The notes under the pieces are model-generated. The model made no database searches. It had not been told where the DNA came from and saw only the letters and a program-made list of their open reading frames with translations. Made by a program: the position numbers and the translations under genes. A stretch of DNA of 64,000 nt. It comes from Bos javanicus (lineage: Eukaryota > Chordata > Mammalia > Artiodactyla > Bovidae). How positions within the stretch are numbered: the first letter of the stretch is position 1; every line of letters starts with the position of its first letter. Below are positions 11,162 to 23,459 of this stretch, in pieces. The stretch is taken from assembly GCF_032452875.1 (NCBI RefSeq), contig NC_083884.1, positions 25,003,501-25,067,500 on the forward strand, written 5' to 3'.

Positions 11162-11807
11162 AATTCTATTCTAATATTTAATAAAAGATCATTCTGGCAC
11201 CTTTGGGAAAAATGATAGAACTATTTAATGATTATAAAAAGTACAGTTAAATTATTCTAAATAAAAGTTAATCTAATCATAAATATTTTCTCATTCTTTT
11301 AAAACTACTGTTTATAGAAGAATCAAAAACTTTAGATTCTCATAGTATTATTAGATTAATATTATATAAATATTAGAGAATCTAACATTTTTAGGCTAAT
11401 ATAAGGATATATCAAAACACCAGGCAACAGATTTTATAAGTACTAACAAGGTGAGAATTTTTTAGTATAGGATATTTGGAAACAAATGGAATTTATATTT
11501 ATTTGCACTGACTGTGCATTACAGAATTAATATCATTTGTTGAAATTTATTTTCCATGCATTCAGAAGTCCTGTGCTGTTCAAAGATAGCAACTTAGAGG
11601 TATAGTATAGAAAATTAAGTGCAAAGCATATAAGGCCTGAATTTTCCAATGATTTTCAGAAGCTATGTTTAAAAAATAGACAAAAATGGGAAAATTGCTT
11701 CATTCATTGATTGAATTGCCATAAAATCATCTAATTCCACTGATTTTTCTATTCTCTTGAACAGACTACCTATTGGGATTTTCTGTTTGCTCTAGGCTAG
11801 ACCTGAT
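11162..11807. other. AT-rich DNA, nothing recognised
   Basis: No repeat family or coding signal was identified. Confidence 0.5.
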
Positions 11808-12241
11808 GACCAGGAGCTTTCAGAGAGATTACAGCTGATAAGACCTTGGAGAGTGGCTCTTCAGGGGTCCAGACTGAACTTGTGTCTCAATTTTTAACCT
11901 GGCCTAAGAGCCTGAAGAAGTCTTCTGATGTCATTGCAGCAGCAATTGCCGCAACAGCATTAGTGGAATTGCCCCAGTGGGTAGTAATGCATCAGCCAAC
12001 CATTACTAGAGAAACAGGAATGAAGGAGCCTAAAGATGCAAGTGAAATGGTAGTAGTAGTTATTCAGTTTCATATCAGGGAGCAAAACACTGTAGCCACC
12101 CTTTGCTTTAGAACTTTCCATTTGTCAGTTTCAACTCTTTATTCATTTATTATTATCCAAAAATTTATTTATAAAATAAATAACATAAAATTCTATTTGT
12201 CTAGCAACTTTACTACATGTTTTCCCATTCATGACATGTAA
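11808..12241 (+). other. Unassigned open reading frame, possible gene fossil
   Basis: Open from the stop at 11807 to the TAA at 12239-12241, with no good ATG; the nominal start at 11846 is TTG. The first two thirds (to about 12110) have protein-like composition, with an alanine-rich SSDVIAAAIAATALVELP stretch and higher GC than the surroundings. The last third is AT-rich, hydrophobic and looks random. A polypyrimidine tract with 'gctctag' lies just upstream (about 11797), which could be an old splice acceptor. I do not recognise the protein. It may be a decayed exon or processed pseudogene, or a chance frame. Confidence 0.2.
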
Positions 12242-13381
12242 TACTTATATTCAGAAATAGGTGATTTAAGTGGAATCAGAAAACACGAATCTTTTTCAAA
12301 GTTAAGTTATATTTTGCTTTGTTTTACTTTGCTTTTGGGTTTTCCAAGCAATGCCAATAATGTATATTTATGTATTTGCTTTAAAATTAAATCACATATA
12401 GATAACTTGGTTTGTTTTAACTTCTTAAAAAAAATCCTTTAAGTGCTAGTCAAGAAAAAATAGCCATATCCTTAAATCTTTACTAACTTTCAATATTCAT
12501 ATAATTCACCTACAATGCACAACTTCTTTGGGTGAATTTTTTTAAGCTTTACTTATAAAGTCTTGTCTGCACACTTGTAATTTGAGATACAAACAAAGTA
12601 CAGTTTTTAGAAGAAAAAGAAACACTTGAATATATATGCATTAAGAGAACTTGTGGTTTCAAATAAAATCTAAGTATTCTAATTACTGTAAGCAGAGTCA
12701 GTAAACATCCTGAAACCATCTTTATTGCATTATAATGTTTTATGAAGAATTTTATATCCCATGTGTTGTATTGTCATATTCTTCTGATATCAATTTGGAT
12801 GCAATGCAGGAAATAGTTCATGAATTTAGACTGTGTCACAAGATACTACCTGGATGATATCTCATAAAACTCTTTCAATGCCAGAAGGGTAAATCTGTTA
12901 CATTTTATTATATGTTTACTAGGGATATCAAAATGTATTGCATAATTCATATTCTTTGCCCAATAGATTTTTAACACTTTGTTGTATACAATTCAGCAAT
13001 GCACCATATAATATTCATGAATTGTTTCCTGATTGATTTAGTAAGTATACAATTTATAACTAGGCACTTAGAAAATATTTTTTCAGTATATGTAACTGTT
13101 TCAAACATTGCACAAACTCTAGTAGAAGTTTTAATATTTGTGTTGTACTGAAATTAATTAAGAATAAGTCATAGTTTAAAATGGCAGTCCAGATCATTTA
13201 TTCAATGATAGTCAAGAACATATGGTCATAGATATTTGTTTTTGTGTTGTCTAAAAAACTTTTTAAAATATCTAATTATATTACAATGGAAAGAGATGAT
13301 CAAATCAAACTGTATTAACAATAAATATAAAAAGTCAAGAACTATTAATACAGTAAGTCCCCAAACTACTGAATTAAGCAT
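12242..13381. other. AT-rich DNA, nothing recognised
   Basis: More than 1 kb with no identifiable repeat, exon or RNA. Confidence 0.5.
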
Positions 13382-13590
13382 GAAAGTGAAACTGTTACTC
13401 TCTCAGTCCTAACTCTGCAACTCTGTGGAGTGTAACCCGCCAGGCTCCTCTGTCCATGGAATTCTCCAGGCAAGAATACTGGCGTGAGTAGCCATTCCCT
13501 TCTCCAGGGAATCTTCCCAACCCAGGAATCAAACCTGTGTCTCATGCATTGCAGGCAGATTTTTCATCATCTGATCCACCAGGGAAGCCC
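13382..13590 (-). mobile_element. Bov-tA-type SINE, minus strand
   Basis: Tail side 'gaaagtgaaactgttactct', box region 'aaacctgtgtctcatgcatt', head side 'ccaccagggaagccc' ending at 13590. The 'gaaagtgaaa' tail marks the same subgroup as the copy at 38312. Confidence 0.92.
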
Positions 13591-14191
13591 ATAAAACAGT
13601 AAAAACATCTTCCAAATTCATGTATGTCACAATTTTGCACTTTGCTTGTTATATAATATCTCTACCAGAGTCTGGACAGCTCCATGCTACTATTTCTCTG
13701 TAAAATATATGGATGTTATAAATAGGGAGTAATGAAGTTTATAAGTAGCCTATGATAGTTTGGCTTGACAGAGATTTTTGCCATAATTTTGCTGCCAAAT
13801 GAATTACAATTTTTTTTTTATTTAAAGCACTTTTCCACTTCAGATTTACAAATAAAGCTGTCAGAACTGAGTTGGTTTATATGAAAAAGAAATAGTCTCA
13901 AAGTAGCTTAAATGAAAAGCAAACTTTACTGGTAAATAGAAAAGGATTTTTGAAACTAAAGATCTATGTAACAAAGGGCAGCAAGATGAGAATCTTTGGT
14001 GCACTTTAAGTGTCTTTATGTTGCAACGCCAAAAAACAACATCCCCTATGTCTTTTAATTGAAAATCTAGGAAGAGAATTCAAATTTATCATATGGAAAT
14101 AGAGTGCACTCAAAAAAGATGTTCTGGCTTTTGATAGTCTACCAGATCTAAAAATAATCTATTTCTGTCTCACAACTATTATATTTTGTGG

Positions 14192-14193
<2 letters not shown>
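13591..14193. other. AT-rich DNA, nothing recognised
   Basis: No repeat family or exon identified. Confidence 0.5.

Positions 14194-14228
<35 letters not shown>
14194..14228. repeat. (TA)n microsatellite
   Basis: About 17 uninterrupted TA units; cruciform-prone and likely polymorphic. Confidence 0.95.
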
Positions 14229-14231
<3 letters not shown>

Positions 14232-14832
14232 TTCTAAAGGAAAGCATCAGGCATTGTTAATTTAGAACCAGAATGCATAATGTGATGAACACATCACTGC
14301 TTGTCTTATATAATGATGAGATTTATTTCTTTATGGAATTTTGTAGATAATTTATTAGTAACCAGAAACATTTGAAAAATGTGGCAGACCACAAACAAAC
14401 AGGATGCTGTGTTTTTTATAATAAGATACATATTTATGTAATAAGATTGCTTCATGTCATAAGATATATATTATCTTATATGATGTGGTAGTTTACAATA
14501 ACTTTTTATGATTAATCTTGAGGGAATTAAATTTTACATTTATTGTGGACTAAAATATGGCATGAGTATAAATCATTTACTTGTCAAGGCTCAAAAGAAT
14601 AACTACTAGTCTAAACTACTAGTATAAATAACTACTAATAAAAATATCAGTGTAATATGACTTCCATTATTAGTGTAATAGATTATTTATACCCAGAAAT
14701 TTCTTTACATTAGCTCAAATTACTAATAGCAAAATAGATTTTAGGAAGAAACACTGTTAATTTGTAGGTAAGGATGTAAAGGTAGATATTTCATAAGAAC
14801 ACTTCATTGTAACAAGAAACATGTTTTAGACT
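14229..14832. other. AT-rich DNA, nothing recognised
   Basis: Local short duplications of 'aactactagt' around 14600-14635; otherwise featureless. Confidence 0.5.
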
Positions 14833-15103
14833 TGAAGGACTGATGATGGAGCTGAAGCTCCAATACTTTGGCCACCTGATGCAAAGAACTGACTCATTGG
14901 AAAAGACTCTGATGCTGGGAAAGATTGAAGGCAGGAGGATACGTTGACGACTGAGGATGAGATGGTTGGATGGCATCACGGACTCAATGGACATGAATTT
15001 GAGCAAGCTCCGGGAGTTAGTGTTGGACAGGGAAGCCTGGCATGCTGCAGTCCATGGAGTGTCAAAGAGTCAGACACGACTGAGCAACTGAACTGAACTG
15101 AAA
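14833..15103 (+). mobile_element. BovB LINE 3' end, 270 bp
   Basis: Runs from 'ttgaaggactgatgatggag' to the terminal 'ctgaactgaactgaaata'. Only the last part of ORF2 and the 3' end are present. Confidence 0.93.
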
Positions 15104-15309
15104 TAAATTGTTATAGAATTAGTAGTATGAAGACCAGAACTAGCCAATACATTTTATATTAGCGTCCATCAAATGATCTTGATAATTTTTAAGACTAAAA
15201 AGCCAGATCAAATGCAAAAAGAATTTTCATTCAAAATGTTGTTTAACACTGAGTATTCATTTAAATAAATTTTCTATTACCCCCACAGAATTTCATATGA
15301 AGGGTCTGA

Positions 15310-15420
15310 AAGACAGAGTAATAAGTGATTTGCCCATTTTCACATGACTGAAAGTTGTAGAGATGACGTCTAAACTCAAGCCTTCTAGTTACAAATCATT
15401 ACTCATTGTGTAAAACAATA
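15310..15420 (-). mobile_element. Possible MIR fragment, minus strand
   Basis: 'aagtgatttgcccattttca' followed by 'catgactgaaagttgtagag' resembles the antisense MIR core (gacttgcccaaggtcacaca). Diverged. Confidence 0.45.
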
Positions 15421-15621
15421 TAAGTCAATATTAAAAAAAAATGCCTATGTTGTCTTTTAGGAAATAAACCTGGTTAACAATCCTTGTAATATCATGGAGA
15501 TTAAACATAAAAAACAGTAATAAAGTAGTCACTGATGTTGACGGACTTCATCCTCACCAAATTCTGGACAGTTCTTCTTCATTCATTGTTGAAAAGAAAG
15601 GAAGTATATTTAATAAAGGGG

Positions 15622-15835
15622 TGGGTCTTCCTAGGTGGCACAGTGGTAAAGAATCTGCCTGCCAATGCAGGGCACACAAGAGACGCTGGTTCAATCCCTG
15701 GGTCAGGAAGATCCCCTGGAGTACGAAATGGCAATCCACTCCAGTATTCTTGCCTGGAAAATTCCATGGACAGAGGAGCCTGGCAGGCTACAGTCCGTGG
15801 AATCACAGAGTCAGACACAACTGAGCACACATGTT
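15622..15835 (+). mobile_element. Bov-tA SINE, plus strand
   Basis: Head 'ggtcttcctaggtggcacag', box B 'ggttcaatccc', tail 'caactgagcacacatg'. Full length. Confidence 0.95.
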
Positions 15836-16383
15836 CACATTTGGAAAGATATTTTTAAGTGTCAACAATTTTGGTTGCCTATGAAGTAGTTTACATAGAA
15901 TAACTGTTAATGTTAAATATAGTTACTAGTTTTTTCTATTTTCCACATAAGCATATGAGTCACATGGAGTTACTTGCACATAAGAAATGAGAGAATCATG
16001 ATTCAAAGCCAAGCTTGTTATACACCAAAACCAGGACTTTTGTTAGTATTTACATTATTTATAACTACTCATTTTATTATATTACTTTACTTAATGTAAC
16101 ACCAATCTTTGATGGCTTGAAAGTAATTATTTACATAAAGAAATTTAGATTATGTCTTCACTTTAGAATTCTGGTTGCTCTTGAATTTTTCTTCTAGCGC
16201 TTTTATGTAGGCATTAATATATAAATGCAAATTATGGTATTATATACTAACAGTGGTTTGAACATGGGATGAAGCAGGAAATGAGCACAAATCTAGGATT
16301 ACCCATACTCAGATACAAATGAAAGATAATTTCCAGTCCCAGATTCATTGGCCCCTGTCTGCATACTGCTTACCCTTGCTGTC
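15836..16383. other. AT-rich DNA, nothing recognised
   Basis: A 60-codon frame at 16015-16197 is low in complexity (I/Y/F-rich) and has no domain. Confidence 0.5.
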
Positions 16384-16880
16384 ATTGTTCAGTCAGTAAG
16401 TCATGTCTGACTCTTTGATCCCCAAGAACTTCAGCACACCAGGCTTCCCTGTCCTTCATTATCTCCCAGAGTTTGCTCAAACTCATGTCCATTGAGTCAG
16501 TAATATCATCCAACCATCTGATCCTCTGTTGGCCCCTTCTCCTCTTGCTCTCAATCTTTCCCAGCATCAGGATCTTTTCCAGTGAGTCAGCTCTTCACAG
16601 CAGGTAGTAAAAGTATTGGAGCTTTAGCTTTCAGCATTAGTCCATCCAATGAATATTCAGGATGGATTTCCTTTAGGATTGACTGGTTTGATCTTCTTGC
16701 AGTCCAAAGGACTCTCAAAAATCTTCTCCAGCACCACAATTTGAAAGCATCAGTTCTTTGGTGCTCTGCCTTCTTGATGGTCTCACTCACATCCATACAT
16801 GACTACTGGAAAAACCATAGCTTTGGCTAGACAGATCTTTGTGGGCAAAGTGATGTATCTGCTTTTTAATACACTGTCTA
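16384..16880 (-). mobile_element. BovB LINE 3' end, minus strand
   Basis: From 'attgttcagtcagtaagtca' back to 'tttttaatacactgtcta'. It carries the antisense of the RRSNQSILKEI and GQQRIRWLDDITDSMD coding pieces. Older than the 10665 copy, judging by visible changes. Confidence 0.93.
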
Positions 16881-18469
16881 ACTGCTTACCCTACTCTATG
16901 CAAAATAAGTTACATCTGATTTGTTATTCCCTCCCCTAAATCTGCATCTAGAATCTGAAGTGTACTTTAGAATACTAAATGATTGTCATGCTTTTCTGTA
17001 TTTTAAACAGCCATTCCTAAGTTACTTCTCTGATTACTTGAAAAAAAAGTATTTCATTGCATTGAGATTTTCAGTTTAAGAAGTATTTCTGTAGAGTCAA
17101 GTGGCTATTTACTTAAGTTCAACAAAGAGTCATCTGCTGATTCCTGCTTGTAAACTAGCACACCATAATGAATGTGTTATTGTTCCTCTAACATTTATTA
17201 CAGGTAACCCTCAAACTTATGATGTTGGATCTGTGTTTTAACTATGTTAAGAAGCACAAAGATATCAATCACTGAGTACACCAATGTGATGCCATTTGTA
17301 AATTGAACAACACACAGCTTGACAAAGAAATCCTCCTGTTATTGTAGAAGTCAAGAGGTTCAACAGCTACTCCTATAGGTAGGTGTGACAAGTACATTGT
17401 TCTTTAAGGATAGACCTATGCTCTTAATCATTTCAAGTATGTGAAGTGCTGAAGTCTATTGCTGAATAAATATGTGTATATGAATATAAAATTTAATACA
17501 AATTCAGCTTGAGTGAGTCCCAGATTGTGTTCTACTGCTTCTATCAACAATGTCTATATTTGAAAACCTCTTTGGTCTAACTCACCTGTTAATAGTTTAT
17601 CAATAGATATTTAGAATCTTCAAATAATTGATTTCTTTATATGGCTGTGAAAGTATAACTAGAAAGATGTTTTTTGAAGAATTTTTGTCATTAACTCCTC
17701 TAACCCTAAAATATAGTTACTGCTAGCTTAATGGAAGGAATGGGTGAGTGAAAAAATAGCCAATCAATGGTTTGATAAGTGAATAAAAGGATGAAATGTC
17801 AGTACCACTGATGTATACTGAACATTCTTCATGAAGCCTATTTCTACATAGCTCTTATTAATACAGTGATAAAATTTATGACTGCTGACTTAAAATACTT
17901 GCCTTAAAATAATTAAATAGCAAATTGTGTGTTCATACATATACTGTTTACTAAACTAAAGGAATATGATAATTGTTCTATAATTTTTGATTGATAATCA
18001 GAAATAGTTTCAAGGATCCCTTCGATATGGTATGTTCTTTTTCCTTACAAAATGGCTAAAAGCATTTAGACTTTGACTATAAAAATCTTAGATAACAGTT
18101 AGCTATGTATCTAGTATTTTCAGTAATACATGTTGTTAAATCATTTTCCCTCCAGAATCAGATTTGCCTTTAATTCCTTTTAAATTAAATTAAAGAGGAA
18201 AATGACTATTACCATAAGAATCTTATTTTTTCAAGCAAATTATTTGACTTTAATAATGTTTTAAATAAAATATTTTCAAAGATTAAAAATTAAGTATCAA
18301 TTTTGTATTGGCAAAACATAGTTTAGTTGAAAAATATAAAATTTTTTGCATACTTCATGGTCAGCACACAGTGCTAAATTTTAATAAGGTTATTTTCTCT
18401 AGACAAAGGGAAGTGTTCTCAGTCTAAGAACAAATATTGGAAAACTGTTGATTCCAGTTGCACAGACAT
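16881..18469. other. Unique DNA, nothing recognised
   Basis: The second-longest repeat-free stretch in the first third of the window. Stops are frequent in all frames; no family or RNA was identified. Confidence 0.5.
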
Positions 18470-18675
18470 AGCCACCCTACTCTTTTACCAGATGCATAAA
18501 CTTAGACAGCTTGCTTTGCTCTTTTAAACTCAATAACTTCTTCAGGCGAAACTGAGCATAATACTCACCCATAATACTCATCCTTACAAAATAAAGATGA
18601 AACAATTTAATAATGTGTGGTAAGTACCTAGCATAAAACCTGGGATATTGTAAGCTCTCATTAAGTTTCAATAAC
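18470..18675 (+). mobile_element. MIR-like SINE, plus strand
   Basis: 'gcataatactcacccataat', then 'taataatgtgtggtaagtac', 'ctagcataaaacctgggata' and 'gtaagctctcattaag' match the order of the MIR 3' half and its end. A weak 'acttagacagcttgctttgc' core precedes them. Confidence 0.6.
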
Positions 18676-18728
18676 TATGGAAATAAACTAAAATGGTTTT
18701 GTGACTAATTGGGGCCATAAGCCTTTTA

Positions 18729-19121
18729 TCATTGAAAATAATTTGAGCTAATTTTCCACAGTATACCAACAGATTCATGTTGACCACTACAAATAAAATG
18801 TTCAAAGGGTGATTTATCTAAAAAAGACTCATTAAAACTATCTTTTGGAAAACCATATTGTGTTGATTTTTGTGGATAAAAAGCTATCAGTGCCTCATGG
18901 AAAATATAAAATAAAGGAAATAAATGCTCTAATTCAGCCACAAATGCTGAACTAAAATCATCAGATACCTTTAGTCCTACAATGGAATAACCTCTGATAA
19001 TGTTTATTATTGCATTGTGTATAGTATCCTCGTTAGCCTCATTGATAATAATTAAATATCCTCTCATACTTAGGCCTATCTGACACATAGGCACATGATT
19101 GCTCCTAGAGCTGGATATCTC
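18729..19121 (-). other. Unassigned minus-strand open reading frame
   Basis: Open from just after a TAG at 19122-19124 down to the stop at 18729: 130 codons, or 121 from the GTG at 19094. A possible internal ATG start is present (MRGYLIIINEANEDTIHNAI). The middle alternates acidic and hydrophobic segments (VSDDFSSAFVAELEHLFPLF), which looks more protein-like than most frames in DNA this AT-rich. I recognise no domain, signal peptide or family. No clean splice acceptor precedes it, and no repeat family explains it. About one frame of this length is expected by chance in 64 kb of such DNA, so it may be accidental. Alternatives are a decayed processed pseudogene or a fossil of a mobile element I do not know. 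Confidence 0.2.
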
Positions 19122-19413
19122 CTAGTAGTTGTCTATCAATCACCTAAAAAAGAGATTTACCCTATTTGGCAAACTTGATCTAAGAAACCAGATACAGCAA
19201 TGGGAATTATTGCTATCACAGTTAGCTAATGAAAGCAAAACAAGGAATAGCTAATAGACCAGAAAATATATGTTACTTTCTTTGTTTCCACTTAGGTGCT
19301 ACTTTTTCTTTTTTTTCTGGTAAAGTTTTGTTCAAGAACTCCAATTTTTCTATAGGTCTGCTAAAATGCAAACAGGGAATAAGTATTAGGTTTAGGGGAA
19401 TATATTATAAAAG

Positions 19414-19689
19414 GACAATGCAGGAAGGAGAAGGTGGGATGGCTAGAGTAGCATTGAAACATATACATTATCATATGTAAAATGGATAGCCAGTAGGAAT
19501 TTGCCATATGACACAGGAAACTCAAATCCAGTGTCAAATCCAGTGACAACCTAAATGGGTGGGATGGGATGGAAGGGAGGTTCAAGAGGGAGGAACTTCA
19601 CATATGAATACTTATGGCTAATTCATGTTGATGTATGGCAGAAACCAGCACAATATTGTAATTATCCTCCAATTAAAAAAAATTAAAAA
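19414..19689 (+). mobile_element. L1 3' UTR fragment, plus strand
   Basis: 'gaaacatatacattatcata', then 'gatagccagtaggaatttgc', 'aggttcaagagggagg', 'gttgatgtatggcagaaacc' and 'attatcctccaattaaaa' reproduce the end of an artiodactyl L1 subfamily different from the one at 22584. It ends in an A-rich tail. Confidence 0.85.
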
Positions 19690-19848
19690 GGGAGTATATC
19701 TCAGACCAGCAGGAGAGTGATAGCAACGATATACTAACAAAACTTCAAGAGTCAAATATAAAATAGGACTAAACCAAAATTAAAATTCTTAGTTTATTTG
19801 TAAATGTTAGAAATTCTATATTTTATTGTTGTTGGTTTAACTACTTCT

Positions 19849-20075
19849 GAAGTGAGGTGAAGTGAAGTGAATTGAAGTAGCTCAGTCGTGTCCAACTCTT
19901 TGCAACCCCATGGACTGTAGCCTGTCAGGCTCCTCCGTCCATGGGATTTTCCAGGCAAGAGTGCTGGAGTGGATTGCCATTTCCTTCTCCAGGGGATCTT
20001 CCCAACCCAGGAATCGAACCCGGCTTTCCCACATTAAAGGCAGACGCTTTACCATCTGAGCCACCAGGGAAGCCC
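19849..20075 (-). mobile_element. Bov-tA SINE with 10-bp target-site duplication
   Basis: A (gaagt)n tail on the left, head 'ccaccagggaagccc' on the right. AACTACTTCT occurs at 19839-19848 and 20076-20085. The tail microsatellite is well preserved, so the copy is fairly young. Confidence 0.97.
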
Positions 20076-20085
20076 AACTACTTCT

Positions 20086-20452
20086 AGAATTAAAAAAAAA
20101 AAAAAATTCTGTTAATATAGATTATGTTGATTAAATACAAAAGTATTATATATTTCAGGGAGGGATATACAATAAAGTATAATTATTAGCACATATTAGA
20201 AGTTGAACTAACTCTCTAGGCCTCTCTTGCATTAGATGAGATTTTAAGTTTATCATACAAAAATCATAACTTTTTTCCATTATGCCTATGACCACTGCAA
20301 GTATAATAAAGCAAAGTAGTTCACAAGTGAAACTGAAGGTCTCTTGCTTTCACATTTCTAAAATAATGATCAGAGTTATTCATTAGGGAAAAAAAAATCA
20401 TTTCACCTAATGTAGTTATTCTTCTTTGGAAAAAAATATTTATTTGAAAATA
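20086..20452. other. AT-rich DNA, nothing recognised
   Basis: No repeat family identified apart from short A runs. Confidence 0.5.
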
Positions 20453-20676
20453 TGGCTTCCGTGGTGGTTCATATGGTAAAGAATCTGCCTGCAATGCGGG
20501 AAACCTGGGTTCCATCCCTGGGTTGGGATGATCCCTTGGAGAAGGGAACAGCTACCCACTCCAATTTTCTTGCCTGGAGAATTCCATGGAACGAGGAGCC
20601 TGGGAGGCTATAGTGCATGGGGTTGTAAATAGTTGGACATGACTGAGTGACTTTCACTTCACTTCACTTCACTTCA
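20453..20676 (+). mobile_element. Bov-tA SINE, plus strand
   Basis: Head 'ggcttccgtggtggttcata', box B region 'gggttccatccctgg', and a tail of (acttc)n at 20652-20676. Confidence 0.95.
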
Positions 20677-21098
20677 AGTCTTTCAATTTCTGACAAAAAA
20701 AAAATAATAATAATTTTAATGTAGTAAATGTGAGAAGGAAATTGTCAAGGAAAAAATGTAGAATTATCAAATACATAAACTTATAAACATTGATTACACT
20801 GAATATTAAGACTTCTAAAATAAGGCTTTATTTAATGTGGAGATACACAACAATTTATGGCAAGATAACGTGGAACATTGACTTGTGAATTGATTCTAAA
20901 ACAAAAATGTTTAAAAATATATGTCATTAATGTGCAAATTGTGAAGAATATCTTAAAATATTGATATGTGCTTTTCAAACTTCTTTTATAAATTATAATA
21001 ATATAACCCAATTTCCTTCTGCTTAAATTTATCAATTAGGAAAATGTAAAGCATCAATTTTTTCAATGACTTCTCCCAACTCAATGCTGAAATAGTAT
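20677..21098. other. AT-rich DNA, nothing recognised
   Basis: No repeat family or exon identified. Confidence 0.5.
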
Positions 21099-21301
21099 CG
21101 TGCTCAGTTGCTTCAATTGTGTCTGACTATTTGCGACCCTATGGACCATAGCCCACCAAGCTCCTTTGTCCATGGGATTCTCTCGGCATGAGTTCTGGAG
21201 TGGGTTGCCATTCCCTCCTCCAGGGGATCTTCCAGACCCAGGGATCAAACCTGCATCTCCTGTGTCTCCTGCATTGCAGGCAGATTCTTTACTGCTGAGT
21301 C
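21099..21301 (-). mobile_element. Bov-tA SINE, minus strand
   Basis: Tail side 'gtgctcagttgcttcaattg', body 'gttgccattccctcctccag', head side 'gattctttactgctgag'. The last head bases are missing. Confidence 0.93.
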
Positions 21302-22569
21302 TAAATTCCCTTAATTTATCATTTATATAAATTTAATAAAAAATCAATTTATATAAATATGTAGCTCATGAATGTCTGTCACACATTTAGTTTAATTAAT
21401 TCTTAGTAAAAGCAAAGGCTTAAAGCTACCTAAAATTATTGGGAATGACTGAAAACTTATTTGTTGAATTATATTTAAAATAACTATCCAATGGTTAGTC
21501 CCCTAATCAGTAAAATTTTTAAAAAATAATATGTGAAGAGTTAGAATTTCTAGATATTTTATCTCCTGGCAACTGTAGACTATGAAAATCATTATTTTGC
21601 TAATCCACTTTAATTTCTTCTAATTAATATAGGAAAAGTTAAAACTTAGATAACAGGCTTGGGAATACTGAGAATTCAGTGTCCAGCAGTTTATAAACAG
21701 AGCAAGTAAAAGTAAGTTACAAGTATATACTATGCCTTCGTTACCAACTGTTGTAAATCAGAATTTCTCCGCTAAGGAACCATAGGTATCATTTAATCCA
21801 ACTGTCTTTTTATAAATATCATCCTATGACATCCAGAAAGGTTAAATAATGTGCCCAAGGGCCCTTCATTATTAGATGTATTGCTTCATTTCCATTGCTG
21901 ACTTCTTTTACAATGTTCTTTTTCATTATAGTATATTATCTCTAGATCTTAATCAATTATTTGAAATTACTTTTTATCAGATTCATGAAGACAGCTGTTA
22001 TTTCATCAGATTTAGGTTAAAATATGGTACATACTCAAATGGTAATTTAAGATCTTTAATATTCCCTACTATTATACAATAAGAATGGAAATGCAAAAAA
22101 TAAATTTTTAAATAATAAAAATAGTAATTGGAAATGCTTGAAAAAAAAATTTAAATGTCCCAATGTTCACATTTAAGAGCAAAGCCTAGGGACAAGTTGT
22201 CATGTAGAGACAGTTTAAAAATACATAATGTAATACATAATTGTTTAGAAAAACTGAAAGTGTATTTTTTTCTACTCAGCATATAGTAAGTTGACATATA
22301 CTCCTTTTTATAGTTCAATATGGTCATGTGACACTTTTGACCACAGAAAGATGAATTGTTCTCAAGTGTGTCAATTTTGGGCAAAAGTTTTATTTACCTG
22401 AAATATCCCAGATGTTTAATTCTGTCACCCTATGAGTCTCAATAAAAGTCAAGTTTATCAGAGCCTTCAGACAATCATCTGTGAATGTGAACAAGAAATA
22501 AACCTTAACTAGTGGAAGATATTGGGACTGGGAGATTGTTTAATTATGTAATATAAATCTTGACTGAAG
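21302..22569. other. Mostly unique AT-rich DNA
   Basis: Apart from the possible MIR scrap at 21780-21860 no feature was recognised. Small frames at 21876-22082 (+) and 22151-22384 (-) show no domain. Confidence 0.5.
21780..21860 (-). mobile_element. Possible MIR scrap, minus strand
   Basis: 'tcatttaatccaactgtc' and 'agaaaggttaaataatgtgc' followed by 'ccaagg' resemble the antisense MIR core. Short and diverged. Confidence 0.4.
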
Positions 22570-22583
22570 ACCTATTTGTATTT

Positions 22584-22941
22584 TTTTTATTTTATTTTAT
22601 TTTTAAACTTTACAATATTGTATTAGTTTTGCCAAATATCGAAATGAATCCGCCACAGGTATACCTGTGTTCCCCATCCTGAACCCTCCTCCCTCCTTCC
22701 TCCCCATACCCTCCCTCTGGGTCATCCCAGTGCACCAGCCCCAAGCATCCAGTATCGTGCATCGAACCTGGACTGGTGACTCGTTTCATACATAATATTA
22801 TACATGTTTCAGTGCCATTCTCCCAAATCTCCACACCCTCTCCCTCTCCCACAGAGTCCATAAGACTAATCTATACATCAGTGTCTCTTTTGCTGTCTCG
22901 TACACAGGGTTATTGTTACCATCTTTCTAAATTCCATAAAT
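22584..22941 (-). mobile_element. Ruminant L1 3' end, minus strand, 14-bp TSD
   Basis: A 358-bp 5'-truncated L1. On the plus strand it begins with the T-rich tail and 'ttgtattagttttgccaaat', and continues through 'gaatccgccacaggtatacc' and 'gggtcatcccagtgcaccag' to 'acagggttattgttaccatc'. ACCTATTTGTATTT at 22570-22583 and 22942-22955 is the target-site duplication. The low divergence and long clean duplication suggest a young insertion. Confidence 0.97.
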
Positions 22942-23234
22942 ACCTATTTGTATTTAAAACACAAAATAAATTAATAAACATCTAGGCCCTAATTAAGTTT
23001 AGTAAACTTATAACAAAATAATCACTTTTAATATAACTATCACTTATGTTTAACTCAGTTCCAAAATAATTTACCACCATCAAATATTGAGTTAATTTCC
23101 AGTGTTAGAATAATGAATAAAGCTGTAATAAATATCCTCAAAATACTTATATACTATAGAACAGGAAAATACAATAAACACAGTTTTATTAAAAATTGAT
23201 ATGGACAATTTGTGGATTAATACAGCTTCTAGAA

Positions 23235-23354
23235 TGGCAATCAACTCCAGTATTCTTGCCTGGAGAATCCCACAGATAAAGGAACCTGACAGGCTACAGT
23301 TTGTGGGGTCACAAAGAGTCGGACACGACTAAGCAACTAACCCACCCACAACCC
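23235..23354 (+). mobile_element. 5'-truncated Bov-tA SINE, 13-bp TSD
   Basis: The head is missing; the copy starts at 'tggcaatcaactccagtatt' and ends in a CCCACCCACAACCC tail. ACAGCTTCTAGAA occurs at 23222-23234 and 23355-23367. Confidence 0.95.
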
Positions 23355-23459
23355 ACAGCTTCTAGAAACAAGATAACATAAATGCATATTTATTGAGCTG
23401 GGGGGCGGGGTGCAGAAAGCACCAAAAAAGCTCTTACTTCCAGTTTCTGGTGCAGAATG

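Noticed and set aside
14194..14228. Regular repeats that might suggest a CRISPR or other array
   Set aside because: Pure dinucleotide microsatellite; there are no spaced direct repeats anywhere in the window.
22610..22985. Overlapping 83- and 69-codon frames on both strands
   Set aside because: They lie inside or across the minus-strand L1 3' untranslated end, which is non-coding in the parent element.
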